18,391 nucleotides of DNA from Candidatus Melainabacteria bacterium (GTDB taxonomy: Bacteria; Cyanobacteriota; Vampirovibrionia; Obscuribacterales; Obscuribacteraceae), in the NCBI GenBank assembly GCA_003151275.1, contig PLXC01000183.1:1-18391 (forward strand). Direction: 5' to 3'. A program made the position numbers and the translations under genes. Shown here one piece after another: positions 1 to 6,915 of this stretch (its first letter is position 1; every line of letters begins with the position of its first letter). Below the pieces are notes generated by a model. It saw nothing but the letters and a program-made list of their open reading frames with translations. It was not told the DNA's origin and did not search any database.

Positions 1-242
1 TTGCCCCGGTATTGTTTGACCCTGGTCATGGATGCGGCTGGCAGCAAAGCGCAGCGGTTTAAATTTACCTCTTTATTTTTATAGTGTCAGTCTATATACA
101 TCCATCCACTCAGTTTCAGAAAAAGCAGCCAATACACATCCTTCCAAATTAGCTTCCTTCTTACTTTTGCCTAGAGCGAATAGAAGGTGGCTAGATTCTG
201 CATCTGAGGGGTTTTTCACTCAAACCAGACTTGGTAAAAACT
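1..242. other. Left-edge non-coding stretch
   Basis: No convincing gene is seen. Frame 1 on the plus strand is open from the window edge to a TAG at 82-84, so the last 27 codons of an upstream gene could be here, but nothing identifies it. A TATAGT at 80-85 could be a -10 element for the amidase gene, without a good -35. GAGGGG at 206-211 is too far from the amidase start to be its ribosome binding site. Confidence 0.3.
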
Positions 243-1016
243 ATGACAAAACATCCCAGACTCACTTTTGTTGAACGACCCTCGCCCAACTTCAACGACC
301 GCAAGGGCCAATCTATCCAATTTCTTGTCATTCACTGTACTGCTATGGCCACCGCCGAAGCCGCCATCGAGCGCCTTTGCGATCCGGCCACGCAAGTCAG
401 CGCACATTACGTCGTCGACGAACAGGGCACTGTTTATCGTCTGGTGGCGGAAGAAAACAGGGCCTGGCACGCCGGCGTCTCTTATTGGGATGGCAAAACC
501 GACCTCAACTTTAGCTCCATCGGCATTGAGATCGCGAACCCTGGCGATGCTCCCTATCCGCAGGCCCAGATGGACGCTGTCATCGCCTTGAGCAATGACA
601 TTGTCAATCGCCACAAGATTCGCTCTTTCTATGTCGTCGCCCATTCGGACATCGCCCCCAACCGCAAGCAGGATCCAGGTGAACAGTTCAACTGGCAGTC
701 ACTTTCGGCAAACAACCTCGGTGTCTGGCCCGTCCCCACGCAGGGCGACTACAAGACCTCCGCTAAATGGACGCAAAAGGAAGTGCAGAGCGCTTTGGCC
801 AAATTCGGCTACCGCCCGACACTTGACCAGCCGACACTGCTAACCGCCTTTCAACGCCGCTATCAGCCGGATGTCTTCAAGACACCGACTAAGGTCGGCA
901 TCGCTGATGTCGAGACAAAAGCACGATTGGCCTGTCTCATCCGCCGCAAAAACATTGCCGATGCCATGCGCCAACGTCCATCCAGCAAGCGCCGGAGCGA
1001 GAAATCAGGTCGTTGA
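243..1016 (+). CDS. N-acetylmuramoyl-L-alanine amidase (Amidase_2/AmpD-AmiD type) with C-terminal peptidoglycan-binding-like domain
   Basis: This is predicted to cleave the bond between N-acetylmuramic acid and L-alanine in peptidoglycan. In the 257-aa product counted from ATG 243, residues about 25-150 carry the Amidase_2 signature: VIHCTA (zinc ligand His31), GIEIAN (Glu96, the position of the catalytic acid in AmpD), then AHSDIAPNRKQDPG with the other two zinc ligands, His134 and Asp144. Residues about 178-235 resemble a PG_binding_1 helical domain, and the last 20 residues are strongly basic. No signal peptide is visible, so the protein is either cytoplasmic (a recycling enzyme like AmpD) or released by lysis, as phage endolysins are. 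The frame also opens with TTG at 231; ATG 243 is preferred, but neither start has a clear Shine-Dalgarno. A scaffold-like gene follows, which favours a phage origin. Family assignment is firm; the biological role is inferred. Confidence 0.9.
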   Translation: MTKHPRLTFVERPSPNFNDRKGQSIQFLVIHCTAMATAEAAIERLCDPATQVSAHYVVDEQGTVYRLVAEENRAWHAGVSYWDGKTDLNFSSIGIEIANPGDAPYPQAQMDAVIALSNDIVNRHKIRSFYVVAHSDIAPNRKQDPGEQFNWQSLSANNLGVWPVPTQGDYKTSAKWTQKEVQSALAKFGYRPTLDQPTLLTAFQRRYQPDVFKTPTKVGIADVETKARLACLIRRKNIADAMRQRPSSKRRSEKSGR

Positions 1017-1037
1017 CCCCTTTGTTGATTCTTAGGG

Positions 1038-1108
1038 TTGAAGCGCCTGCAGGGAACTGATGCCAGATTAGCCTCGGCTTGTCTAGCATCGCCCCTGCAG
1101 GGCTTCAA
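1038..1108. other. Long two-part hairpin between amidase and next gene
   Basis: An outer stem pairs 1038-1054 with 1092-1108 (TTGAAGC/GCTTCAA plus CCTGCAGGG/CCCTGCAGG, one bulged G). An inner stem pairs GATGCCAGA (1059-1067) with TCTAGCATC (1082-1090), one mismatch. It starts 21 bases after the amidase stop. It has no T-tract, so it is either a factor-assisted terminator, an RNA stabiliser or a palindromic repeat. Confidence 0.5.
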
Positions 1109-1245
1109 TTCAGGCTAATTGACCATTCCAGCCGTCTGTTGAAACGAGAACAAATGCGACTATTTCCTCAGACTGATTCAAAAAAAAATCATACTATGGA
1201 ATACAGTATTAAATTTTCGGGAAAAATTTGACGAGGCTGCAATCC

Positions 1246-1548
1246 ATGTCGAAACATTTGGTCGATGTCGAACTGAAACGCGTTGCCCTGGAGCGCGGTA
1301 TTCTCGATCCCGACTATGCTTTGTTGGCTTCAAGGGAAAATGTCCGACTGGACGACCAACACGCTGTTCTAAATGCTGCTGCTGCAATCGATCAATTGAA
1401 GGAATTGAAACCGCATCTTTTTCGTGTTGCGGCTCCAGTTGCTCCACCTGCGATACCAAAGCCGGAAACGCCAAAAGCGATTAAGCCTGGAAGTCCAGAA
1501 GCTTTTGCAGCACTTGCCGCGTTCCGAAAGAAGTACCAAAAATGGTGA
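1246..1548 (+). CDS. Small protein resembling the C-terminal half of phage scaffold proteins
   Basis: The product is 100 aa with no signal peptide or membrane segment. Residues about 6-60 contain LKRVALERGILDPDYALLA, then a short acidic turn, then IDQLKELKPHLF. This order (helix with Ala-Leu-Glu, 'DP-A' turn, short strand, helix ending in K-P-x-LF) is what I recall from the C-terminal end of phage GP20-like and other scaffold proteins. The remainder is a Pro/Ala/Lys linker and a helical tail ending in RKKYQKW. ATG 1246 is chosen over an in-frame TTG at 1228 because GAGG (1233-1236) lies 9 bases upstream of it. Real scaffold proteins are usually longer, so this may be a stand-alone remnant. 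The neighbouring amidase and tRNA fit a decayed prophage. The resemblance is from memory, not from a search. Confidence 0.6.
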   Translation: MSKHLVDVELKRVALERGILDPDYALLASRENVRLDDQHAVLNAAAAIDQLKELKPHLFRVAAPVAPPAIPKPETPKAIKPGSPEAFAALAAFRKKYQKW

Positions 1549-1602
1549 TATCTCTCTGAGAATGGCTCACTGTGCGGGTTTCAAATTCTGACATAAATTG
1601 AG

Positions 1603-1640
1603 AGGGTTTTCTTATTTAAACAAACAAGAGAACCTTTTCT
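1603..1640 (+). terminator. Intrinsic terminator candidate after the scaffold-like gene
   Basis: Bases 1603-1613 pair with 1626-1636 over 11 positions, two of them G-U, around a 12-base A/T-rich loop, followed by TTCTGTTT. It lies 54 bases after the stop codon of the upstream gene and is oriented for it. Confidence 0.5.
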
Positions 1641-1653
1641 GTTTGGCTGGAAA

Positions 1654-1669
1654 GCACCAATATTGGTGC
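1654..1669. promoter_or_regulatory. Perfect 16-bp palindrome
   Basis: GCACCAATATTGGTGC is a perfect even palindrome with no loop, so it suits a dimeric DNA-binding protein better than an RNA hairpin. It lies between the scaffold-like gene and the tRNA terminator. No regulator gene is adjacent, so its role is unknown. Confidence 0.4.
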
Positions 1670-1719
1670 CGTTCGACGATTTATCGTGAGCTCGAAGTCT
1701 CCGCTGAACGACCGGATTT

Positions 1720-1740
1720 GCCTACCAGGTGCCTACCAGG
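1720..1740. repeat. Tandem 10-mer direct repeat GCCTACCAGG x2, period 11
   Basis: GCCTACCAGG occurs at 1720-1729 and 1731-1740. It is close to the 3' side of tRNA-Asp, where integration-associated repeats can occur, but no integrase is visible in the window. Confidence 0.4.
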
Positions 1741-1766
1741 CGAAAGGGACTACCCCTAAATATACT

Positions 1767-1798
1767 TCACCAGCACCCGTACAAACAGGAGCTGGTGA
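1767..1798 (-). terminator. Terminator of tRNA-Asp
   Basis: Read on the minus strand, CACCAGC pairs with GCTGGTG. After one T-T mismatch, CCTGT pairs with ACGGG around a TTGT loop. It begins 15 bases past the tRNA 3' end. The following bases are A/T-rich (AAGTATATTTA) rather than a clean T-tract. Confidence 0.6.
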
Positions 1799-1812
1799 TG
1801 CTTTGATAAATT

Positions 1813-1887
1813 CGGGACCGACGGGACTCGAACCCGCGACCTCCTGCGTGACAGGCAGGCGCTCTAACCAAGCTGAGCTACGATCCC
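1813..1887 (-). tRNA. tRNA-Asp (anticodon GTC)
   Basis: On the minus strand this 75-base gene folds as a cloverleaf. The acceptor stem GGGATCG pairs with CGGTCCC (one G-U), and the D-arm holds TAGCTCAG with GGTTAGAGC. The anticodon arm CCTGC-CTGTCAC-GCAGG has GTC at the anticodon, and the T-arm contains the usual GGTTCGAGTCC. The discriminator base is G, as expected for tRNA-Asp. The terminal CCA is not encoded (the next bases are AAT), so it must be added after transcription. It reads aspartate codons. It has its own promoter upstream and a terminator downstream, so it is a single-gene unit. Confidence 0.97.
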
Positions 1888-1935
1888 AACTATCGGAGTT
1901 GTAGTCACCGTGACTCGCCAACAGCCGGGATTGGC

Positions 1936-1965
1936 AGTATATCACAGCAATTCTTCCACTCACAA
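1936..1965 (-). promoter_or_regulatory. Promoter of tRNA-Asp
   Basis: Minus strand: a -35 TTGTGA (1965-1960), an 18-base spacer and a -10 TATACT (1941-1936). This predicts a start near 1930 and a leader of about 40 bases before the mature tRNA 5' end. The match to the sigma-70 consensus is good. Confidence 0.6.
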
Positions 1966-2321
1966 AGGCGCAGTCCCACTTGTAAATCAGGAAGTACAAC
2001 CTCTTATAGGGCTGTAAATCCTCGATATTGCTGGAATACATCAAATGCTTGGCAACTTATTAAGCCGAGCTTAATTTCGGCAGCTATTTACAAAAGTGGA
2101 CATATATTATTGCCACTGAACCCTAAAGGGCTATGTGACAAGAATCCAAATTTAGTAATGACGTTGACAAGTAACATTTCTGGCAAAAATGTTTTCCTGA
2201 CAAAGCACCACATTTAGCATCACATTAGGCGAAAGCTCGCAGCGCGCTGTACCACAAGCACGCGGCGATATTAACCAACACGTTTTTACGGCCTCACATC
2301 TGTGCAGGCTAAGGAGTAATC
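1966..2321 (+). promoter_or_regulatory. Intergenic control region ahead of the TPR gene
   Basis: No gene is seen here. A perfect -35 TTGACA lies at 2164-2169; the best -10 at an 18-base spacing is the weak AATGTT (2188-2193). The perfect inverted repeat AACATTT (2173-2179) / AAATGTT (2187-2193), with a 7-base spacer, covers the -10 and could be an operator. Smaller hairpins, GCCGA/TCGGC near 2064-2082 and CCCT/AGGG near 2120-2130, have no evident role. AAGGAG about 6 bases before ATG 2322 is the ribosome binding site. Confidence 0.4.
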
Positions 2322-3344
2322 ATGCGAACTGGCAAGCCAATCCTTTTATCCATAGGCACATTGATGTTCATCGGTAGCATCTACCCTACTTGCGTCAATG
2401 CCCAACCTCTGTCGGCAAAAACAGACTTGACAGTGCTCATGGATGCAGACCGCCTCCACATTGGCGCACGAAACACAGATTACGCCGAAACTATCGTCAA
2501 TCGCCTACTAATCGATTCAGCGCAGAAAGGTGACGATGCGAAAACCGCTTCATATCTGACCGATCGTGGACTTTTGTACGCCTTGCAAAGCGACTTGAAA
2601 TCAGCCCAACAACTGTGCACGCAAGCACTTGAAACGCGCAAAAAGCTGGGTGGTCCAAGCGCTCCAACAGTGGCAGACAGTCTCAACGCGGTGTCCACAG
2701 TGGCACTCTACTCACAAGAATACTTAAACGCAGAACAATATGCCAACGCCGCCATCCTTGTCGAAGAGAAGGATACTGAACGCAACGCCCTACGTTTGGC
2801 GGACAGTTACGACATTTTATCCCGCGCATATTTGGACGAGGGAAAATTTGCAAAAGCAGAAGCTCCGGCGACTAAAGCCTGGCAAATTAGGGTGCACGTG
2901 CTCGGTCCAGCAAACCAAGCAGTCTCACAAAGCTTGTACACTTTGGCGCTGTATCATGCGCAAAAGGGAGACTTTGAAAAGGCAAACACCTGTTTAGAGG
3001 AAAGTATCGCTCATGCAGATTCCCTGCAAAAGTCGACGAGCTTCCTTGCTCAAGCCATGCTGTTTGCTGCACAGGGCAACATTGAACAATCGAGAAAGTC
3101 TTACGATCAAGGGATCAAAATAAAGCAGTATGTTTTAGGCGAAAAAAATCCAGGGCTGTTAGCGGTTAAGTCGCTCTACATCAAGTCTCTGTGGAATCAC
3201 CAGCATTGGGCCGATGCACTCGAGCTCAGATCGGCTTTGCCGAATTGGACGCAATCCGCGTCAGCATTAGATTTAGATGGACGTTTGCTGCAGCGCTCAT
3301 TTGCACAAGCTGATCTGCCGCACAGATCGAACTTAAAAATCTAG
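2322..3344 (+). CDS. Secreted or anchored tetratricopeptide-repeat (TPR) protein
   Basis: TPR proteins are scaffolds for protein-protein contacts; the partner cannot be told. A signal peptide covers residues about 1-27, with a hydrophobic core ILLSIGTLMFIGS and cleavage likely after VNA. Residues about 45-305 form helix-turn-helix repeats of roughly 42 residues in the kinesin-light-chain style, with hallmarks such as A-x-x-L-x-x-x-G, 'ALETRKKLGG', 'VHVLGPANQAVSQSLYTLALYHAQKGDFEKA' split over repeats 4-5, and 'KQYVLGEKNP'. The start at ATG 2322 is supported by AAGGAG. The frame ends with NLKI and TAG just after an AAAAA run. The -1 frame past that point encodes a clear membrane helix, so the gene probably once continued, or still continues, into the next feature (434 aa in all). 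Confidence 0.85.
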   Translation: MRTGKPILLSIGTLMFIGSIYPTCVNAQPLSAKTDLTVLMDADRLHIGARNTDYAETIVNRLLIDSAQKGDDAKTASYLTDRGLLYALQSDLKSAQQLCTQALETRKKLGGPSAPTVADSLNAVSTVALYSQEYLNAEQYANAAILVEEKDTERNALRLADSYDILSRAYLDEGKFAKAEAPATKAWQIRVHVLGPANQAVSQSLYTLALYHAQKGDFEKANTCLEESIAHADSLQKSTSFLAQAMLFAAQGNIEQSRKSYDQGIKIKQYVLGEKNPGLLAVKSLYIKSLWNHQHWADALELRSALPNWTQSASALDLDGRLLQRSFAQADLPHRSNLKI

Positions 3345-3625
3345 GCATTGTCGCGACACTGATTGTCTTGGCGCTAGGATTTATTGCACTGATTTTGTTG
3401 GCTCCTCAATTTATGTACATGCCGAATGGCAGTGGATTAATCGAATTCTTGAGAACGACCAGACGAGAAGATTTAAAACCGACTCGACGCGAGGATCTAT
3501 TAAAACAACCGCAACCGAAGGCCACGCCAAGCGCAACCTCACAGCAAACGCCGCAAGCACAAAGCGGCAAGCTAGCACTGCTACCGCAACGCGAAATGAA
3601 GCCTCACTGGACTCCCGAAGAATGA
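3314..3625 (+). CDS. Out-of-frame C-terminal membrane segment and Pro/Gln-rich tail of the TPR protein
   Basis: This frame is open from 3314 and overlaps the end of the TPR gene in the -1 frame. It encodes a polar stretch, a hydrophobic helix running from about NLGIVATLIVLAL to ALILLAP, then a charged segment with TRREDL twice, and a tail rich in Pro, Gln, Ser and Thr. The first usual start codon is TTG 3368, which falls inside the membrane helix and has no Shine-Dalgarno, so independent translation is unlikely. Slipping back one base on AAAAA (3335-3339) joins the two frames as ...NLK-NLGIVA..., giving a TPR protein with a C-terminal anchor. A single-A deletion in this strain, a sequencing error, transcript slippage and programmed frameshifting all give the same picture. 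Confidence 0.5.
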   Translation, partial: SAAQIELKNLGIVATLIVLALGFIALILLAPQFMYMPNGSGLIEFLRTTRREDLKPTRREDLLKQPQPKATPSATSQQTPQAQSGKLALLPQREMKPHWTPEE

Positions 3626-3666
3626 AGACCTCAAGCAGAAGGATGTAGCGGTGGTGTGTCCAATGC

Positions 3667-3705
3667 TTCGAAAAGCCTGGACTCCAGCGCACCAGCGGTT
3701 TCGAA
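3667..3705. terminator. Inverted repeat between convergent genes
   Basis: TTCGAAA (3667-3673) and TTTCGAA (3699-3705) are perfect inverted copies around a GC-rich core that contains CTGG/CCAG. The position between converging genes suggests a two-way terminator, but neither side has a T-tract. Confidence 0.3.
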
Positions 3706-3721
3706 CACTTAGATACAACAA

Positions 3722-4195
3722 CTAGTCGCGGTTAGGAACAGCACCGTAAACAACGCCATGTTCAAGATAAAATTTGAGCAGAGTCAAGGCCTCACCCCAA
3801 CCGGTTGAGCATTGCATCATCCAGTACAAGTCCTTCTCGGTATTCTTGTAACCAGATTCGACCACTTCTACCAAAGTGCCTTTATCCAGCGACTCTAGGT
3901 TGAATTTGACTGTGGTCGGATTATCGCCCGTTTTCCATTGAAAAACTAACTTGTTTGGTGGGGTCAACTCTACAATTGGGCAGTCGACGTCCAGTTCTTC
4001 ATTGTTGGCGCCGCATCTGACAAACTTTAGCTGGATTTTGCCGCCCTTTCGCAGGTCTACTTTAGTTCCTTTCGTGAACCAGGCATCCCAACCTGCAGCG
4101 GTTGTTATATGTTCAAAGACCTTCTCGATTGGAGCCGCAATAAAGCTCTCCATCACAATATCCGGTACTTTTACGCCCGTAACTAAATTCGACAT
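3722..4195 (-). CDS. SRPBCC (START-like) domain protein, AHSA1 type
   Basis: The product is 157 aa, a single domain of the usual AHSA1/polyketide-cyclase-like size, with no signal peptide. Sequence hallmarks are the opening strand with 'FIAAPIEKVFEHITTAAGWDAWF' (split: strand, then helix ending in W-D-A-W-F), the central beta strands 'GGKIQLKF' and 'KLVFQWK', the strand 'TLVEVVESGY', and the final amphipathic helix 'GWGEALTLLKFYLEHG'. Such domains bind hydrophobic ligands or, in Aha1 proteins, Hsp90; the ligand here is unknown. The frame can be read from 4252 with TTG, but ATG 4195 is preferred because the domain begins there and GGGG lies 9 bases upstream. It is transcribed alone, convergent with the TPR gene. 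Confidence 0.85.
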   Translation of the reverse strand: MSNLVTGVKVPDIVMESFIAAPIEKVFEHITTAAGWDAWFTKGTKVDLRKGGKIQLKFVRCGANNEELDVDCPIVELTPPNKLVFQWKTGDNPTTVKFNLESLDKGTLVEVVESGYKNTEKDLYWMMQCSTGWGEALTLLKFYLEHGVVYGAVPNRD

Positions 4196-4628
4196 GATTA
4201 AGCCCCAACTAAAAGACAGAAGTGTCAGTTTACCACCAACTCTAAATCCCAAGTCTTATCTTTGCGAAAAACATACAGCCCCTCCGAATTAAGATCCCGC
4301 CTTAATTTTGTCAGTTCATAAGAATGTTTAGATTTAATCGCATTACCATTCTTCGCACTTCGGGTGCGCACTATATATGGTGCCAAATTGAGCTTTGTCA
4401 TGGCTGCAAAGACTTAACCGATCGATTCGCCATTCAAACAGACGCTCAAACTGGAACAACTGGCCAGAATAAAGCTAAGCGCTGATTACACCAAAAGGTT
4501 GGCGGTCCAAAGACCGGACGATTTGGTAATTCGTCAATTGTGATGAGGTTGACAGCCAAGAGATAGTCACACTACGATCAAGATGTTAATTTGGCTTAAT
4601 CAGAATCCGTGCTTTCCAGAGGTCTCAA
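4196..4628 (+). promoter_or_regulatory. Divergent intergenic region with promoter of the TadG-like gene
   Basis: No gene is seen in these 433 bases. A plus-strand promoter candidate has -35 TTGACA (4549-4554), an 18-base spacer and -10 TACGAT (4573-4578), predicting a start near 4585. AGAGG lies 7 bases before ATG 4629. Hairpins AATTAAG/CTTAATT (4287-4307) and CGCAC-TTCGG-GTGCG (4354-4368) are present without clear roles. Confidence 0.5.
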
Positions 4629-6824
4629 ATGCTCAAACACGACGGCAATGGCCAGAAAACACGCAAGCATCCAAGAGCCGCTCGAGGCAGCATGATCGCC
4701 CTTATCGCCGCAGTCATTGTCGGCATCGTTGTAATTTTGATTTTCTTTTGCCTGAATTACTCAAGACTCCTGGGGAGCAATGCCGAGCAAAAGAAGGCTA
4801 TTGAAGCAGCCGCTCTTTCGGCGGCTACCGATCTAACCAACATAGTTATAAACACTAAAGAAGTTGGCTTCGTATCCTTGTCGGATCAGGCGCCGATCGG
4901 CACTGCGACTGCCGCTGGAGACAATTATTGTCTACCGGTACACGGCATCAACACACTGCTAGGCACAGCGCGTGTCGACGCCATCATCGCTGACCAGATC
5001 GACGCTCTTGGTGGCTCTAAGGTCATGGGACTGTTGGCAGCCGATGATCTAGCCAATGCCAAGGCCGCAATCACACAGCTTGAGGCTGTCTTGACACAGG
5101 CATGCACTCCGAAAGGCTCTCCAACTGCAAAGGACAGAGACGGAACCCTTCTGAACGTCTATAAAAATGCTGAGAATATCTACATCCAAAACTGCATTCG
5201 CATGTCGGGCTCATCGAACTATGTTGCCAACTCCCTTAAGCTGACAATGGGCGAGTTAAACAGTCCCTCTGAGACAAATATTCCTGTGCCTCAACCATCT
5301 GGGGCTTACCCTGTTAGTCCCAGTCTGCAACAAAACGGCACCTACAGATCCTTTGTTGATATTCCGTACAACGCATCTTCAGGCAAAATGGATTTTGTCT
5401 TCGGCGGCATCGGATCTAGCACCAGACTATGCGACGTTCGCGAGTGGGTGGCCAGTGCCCCGAGCCTGCCCTATCATGTGCCGACCATCGTCAAAGCCGA
5501 GGCGGACGAGCTCATCAAGACCTCGCAAACGCCTAATGGCGCCATCTTTCATAGTGCTGCCTGTGCGCAACCATCAAGCGTGTTTGACGTCACACCTGCT
5601 CCTGGTGCTATCACTATTGAATTTCCTGATGGACCCGTGCCTGGATTGACTAACCCTGCCAGTCTGCTCACCTCCGCATATTTAAATGCAGGCGTTGATG
5701 CTGATACTGAGTCGGCAGTAGGGGACTACCCTTATGATCCAGGCTCAAGCCTTGACCCAGGTTGCCCCGCATACCCAGCCAGCGTCGCTGGAAACAAGAT
5801 TGGAGATATGTGGCGAATCGCTCTATATGATTGGATTCGTCGCGGCGGCGCCAAGATGGATATCGATTCGGTGGTCAACATACAGAAAACGCCTTTTAAA
5901 TCGCCCGCGGTTCCTCAGCTTGACTGGGTGACTGAGCTGGACTCCACACTGCCAATCAAGAATACGGACCTGACCAAATTAGTCGGTGGACCTCAAATTC
6001 CATTTGGAGTGATGCATATCTACAAGTTTGATGCAACCGGCACAGTTCAGTACAAGAGTTTGCCTGTCGCTCCTTATCCATATCAGACAGTGGCTGATCA
6101 GCAATTGTACGGGGAAAAACTGTCCGGTGCAGGCAAACCAGGTGATTTCATCACAGGCTTGCCTCAACTGGTTTTCAATAACGTCGTGTTGCCAGGTATG
6201 GGTAACGGGGGCGGCGGCAAAGGTGGCGGCAAAGGTGGTAAGAAAGGCAAAGGCAAATCCATACCTGGCGGAATCATTACCTTCACGCCCCAGTTTGACG
6301 TTTATGTTCGGGACCAATGCCGCTTGCGTGGTTCGCTCTCGGGGGGCAAACATGGCGGTGAGCCGCTAAACGATACTCTTGTAGTGGCGGGACCAACAAC
6401 CGCAGCGGATCGCCTGGCTGCGACTCCCCCCGGTTCAGGTGGCGATTATGGTGCCGGCGGTCAAGGAGCCAACCAGCCATCTCCACCAAAAGGTAGTGGT
6501 GCCCACCCGCTACTCACAGCTCAATGTGATTTTGGCGATACGTTGCCTCCAGCCGAGCCCACTTTCACTTATCAAGTAAATGGTGGAGTTCCTGTTGTTC
6601 GTCCAACCTATCAGACCACCGGTCTTGCCGGCAGCATTAGATTCCGCAGAATGATTCAGGTTGATGCCAACATTCTCAATGTCTTGACAGGAGTCCTCTT
6701 GCCTAAATCTGACAAAGGCTATGTGGGCGCCAAAACTGGGTCAACGTTAGGTATCACGACTTATTACACCCCCAAGAGTGATACAACCACTGTCACCAAT
6801 GATGCAAGCCCAGGCGACAAATAG
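4629..6824 (+). CDS. TadG-like Flp pilus/surface protein with N-terminal membrane anchor
   Basis: Residues 1-22 are basic and end in RGS. One membrane helix follows (about 23-43, MIALIAAVIVGIVVILIFF), then 'NAEQKKAIEAAALSAATDL'. That last motif is the hallmark of TadE/TadG-type proteins, where the usual form is 'L-Q-x-A-A-D-A-A-A-L-A'. TadG-type proteins belong to the Tad/Flp tight-adherence pilus system and sit in the membrane with a large outer domain. Here the outer part is about 690 residues, unrecognised, with eight cysteines that could form disulfides, a Gly/Lys-rich low-complexity linker at about 523-546 and a Gly/Pro/Ser-rich stretch at about 600-627. The start is supported by AGAGG 7 bases upstream. 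No other tad gene (tadA, tadB, tadC, rcpA) is in the window. Two exported proteins follow 91 bases downstream and may be co-transcribed. Confidence 0.7.
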   Translation: MLKHDGNGQKTRKHPRAARGSMIALIAAVIVGIVVILIFFCLNYSRLLGSNAEQKKAIEAAALSAATDLTNIVINTKEVGFVSLSDQAPIGTATAAGDNYCLPVHGINTLLGTARVDAIIADQIDALGGSKVMGLLAADDLANAKAAITQLEAVLTQACTPKGSPTAKDRDGTLLNVYKNAENIYIQNCIRMSGSSNYVANSLKLTMGELNSPSETNIPVPQPSGAYPVSPSLQQNGTYRSFVDIPYNASSGKMDFVFGGIGSSTRLCDVREWVASAPSLPYHVPTIVKAEADELIKTSQTPNGAIFHSAACAQPSSVFDVTPAPGAITIEFPDGPVPGLTNPASLLTSAYLNAGVDADTESAVGDYPYDPGSSLDPGCPAYPASVAGNKIGDMWRIALYDWIRRGGAKMDIDSVVNIQKTPFKSPAVPQLDWVTELDSTLPIKNTDLTKLVGGPQIPFGVMHIYKFDATGTVQYKSLPVAPYPYQTVADQQLYGEKLSGAGKPGDFITGLPQLVFNNVVLPGMGNGGGGKGGGKGGKKGKGKSIPGGIITFTPQFDVYVRDQCRLRGSLSGGKHGGEPLNDTLVVAGPTTAADRLAATPPGSGGDYGAGGQGANQPSPPKGSGAHPLLTAQCDFGDTLPPAEPTFTYQVNGGVPVVRPTYQTTGLAGSIRFRRMIQVDANILNVLTGVLLPKSDKGYVGAKTGSTLGITTYYTPKSDTTTVTNDASPGDK

Positions 6825-6850
6825 CTAAAAGCAACTAGAATGTATCTTGA

Positions 6851-6880
6851 AACACAACAGAACTGTGTTCGAATTGTGTT
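6851..6880 (+). promoter_or_regulatory. Competing inverted repeats ahead of the paralog pair
   Basis: AACACA (6851-6856) can pair with TGTGTT (6864-6869), while AACACAA (6851-6857) can pair with TTGTGTT (6874-6880). The two pairings exclude each other. The element sits in the 91-base gap between the TadG-like gene and the next gene, whose ribosome site GGAGG is at 6904-6908. Confidence 0.3.
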
Positions 6881-6915
6881 GATCTCTTGGCCTAATCATC
6901 CACGGAGGACTACGA

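Noticed and set aside
1038..1108. Terminal inverted repeats of a small transposon
   Set aside because: The arms enclose only 37 bases, no flanking target duplication is evident and no transposase is near.
1686..1904. A 72-aa plus-strand reading frame
   Set aside because: It runs antisense through tRNA-Asp; its GPTGLEPATS-like peptide is the well-known false translation of a tRNA.
3368..3625. An independent small membrane protein starting at TTG 3368
   Set aside because: The start would cut the membrane helix in half and has no ribosome site; the frame is open further upstream and reads better as a frameshifted tail of the TPR protein.
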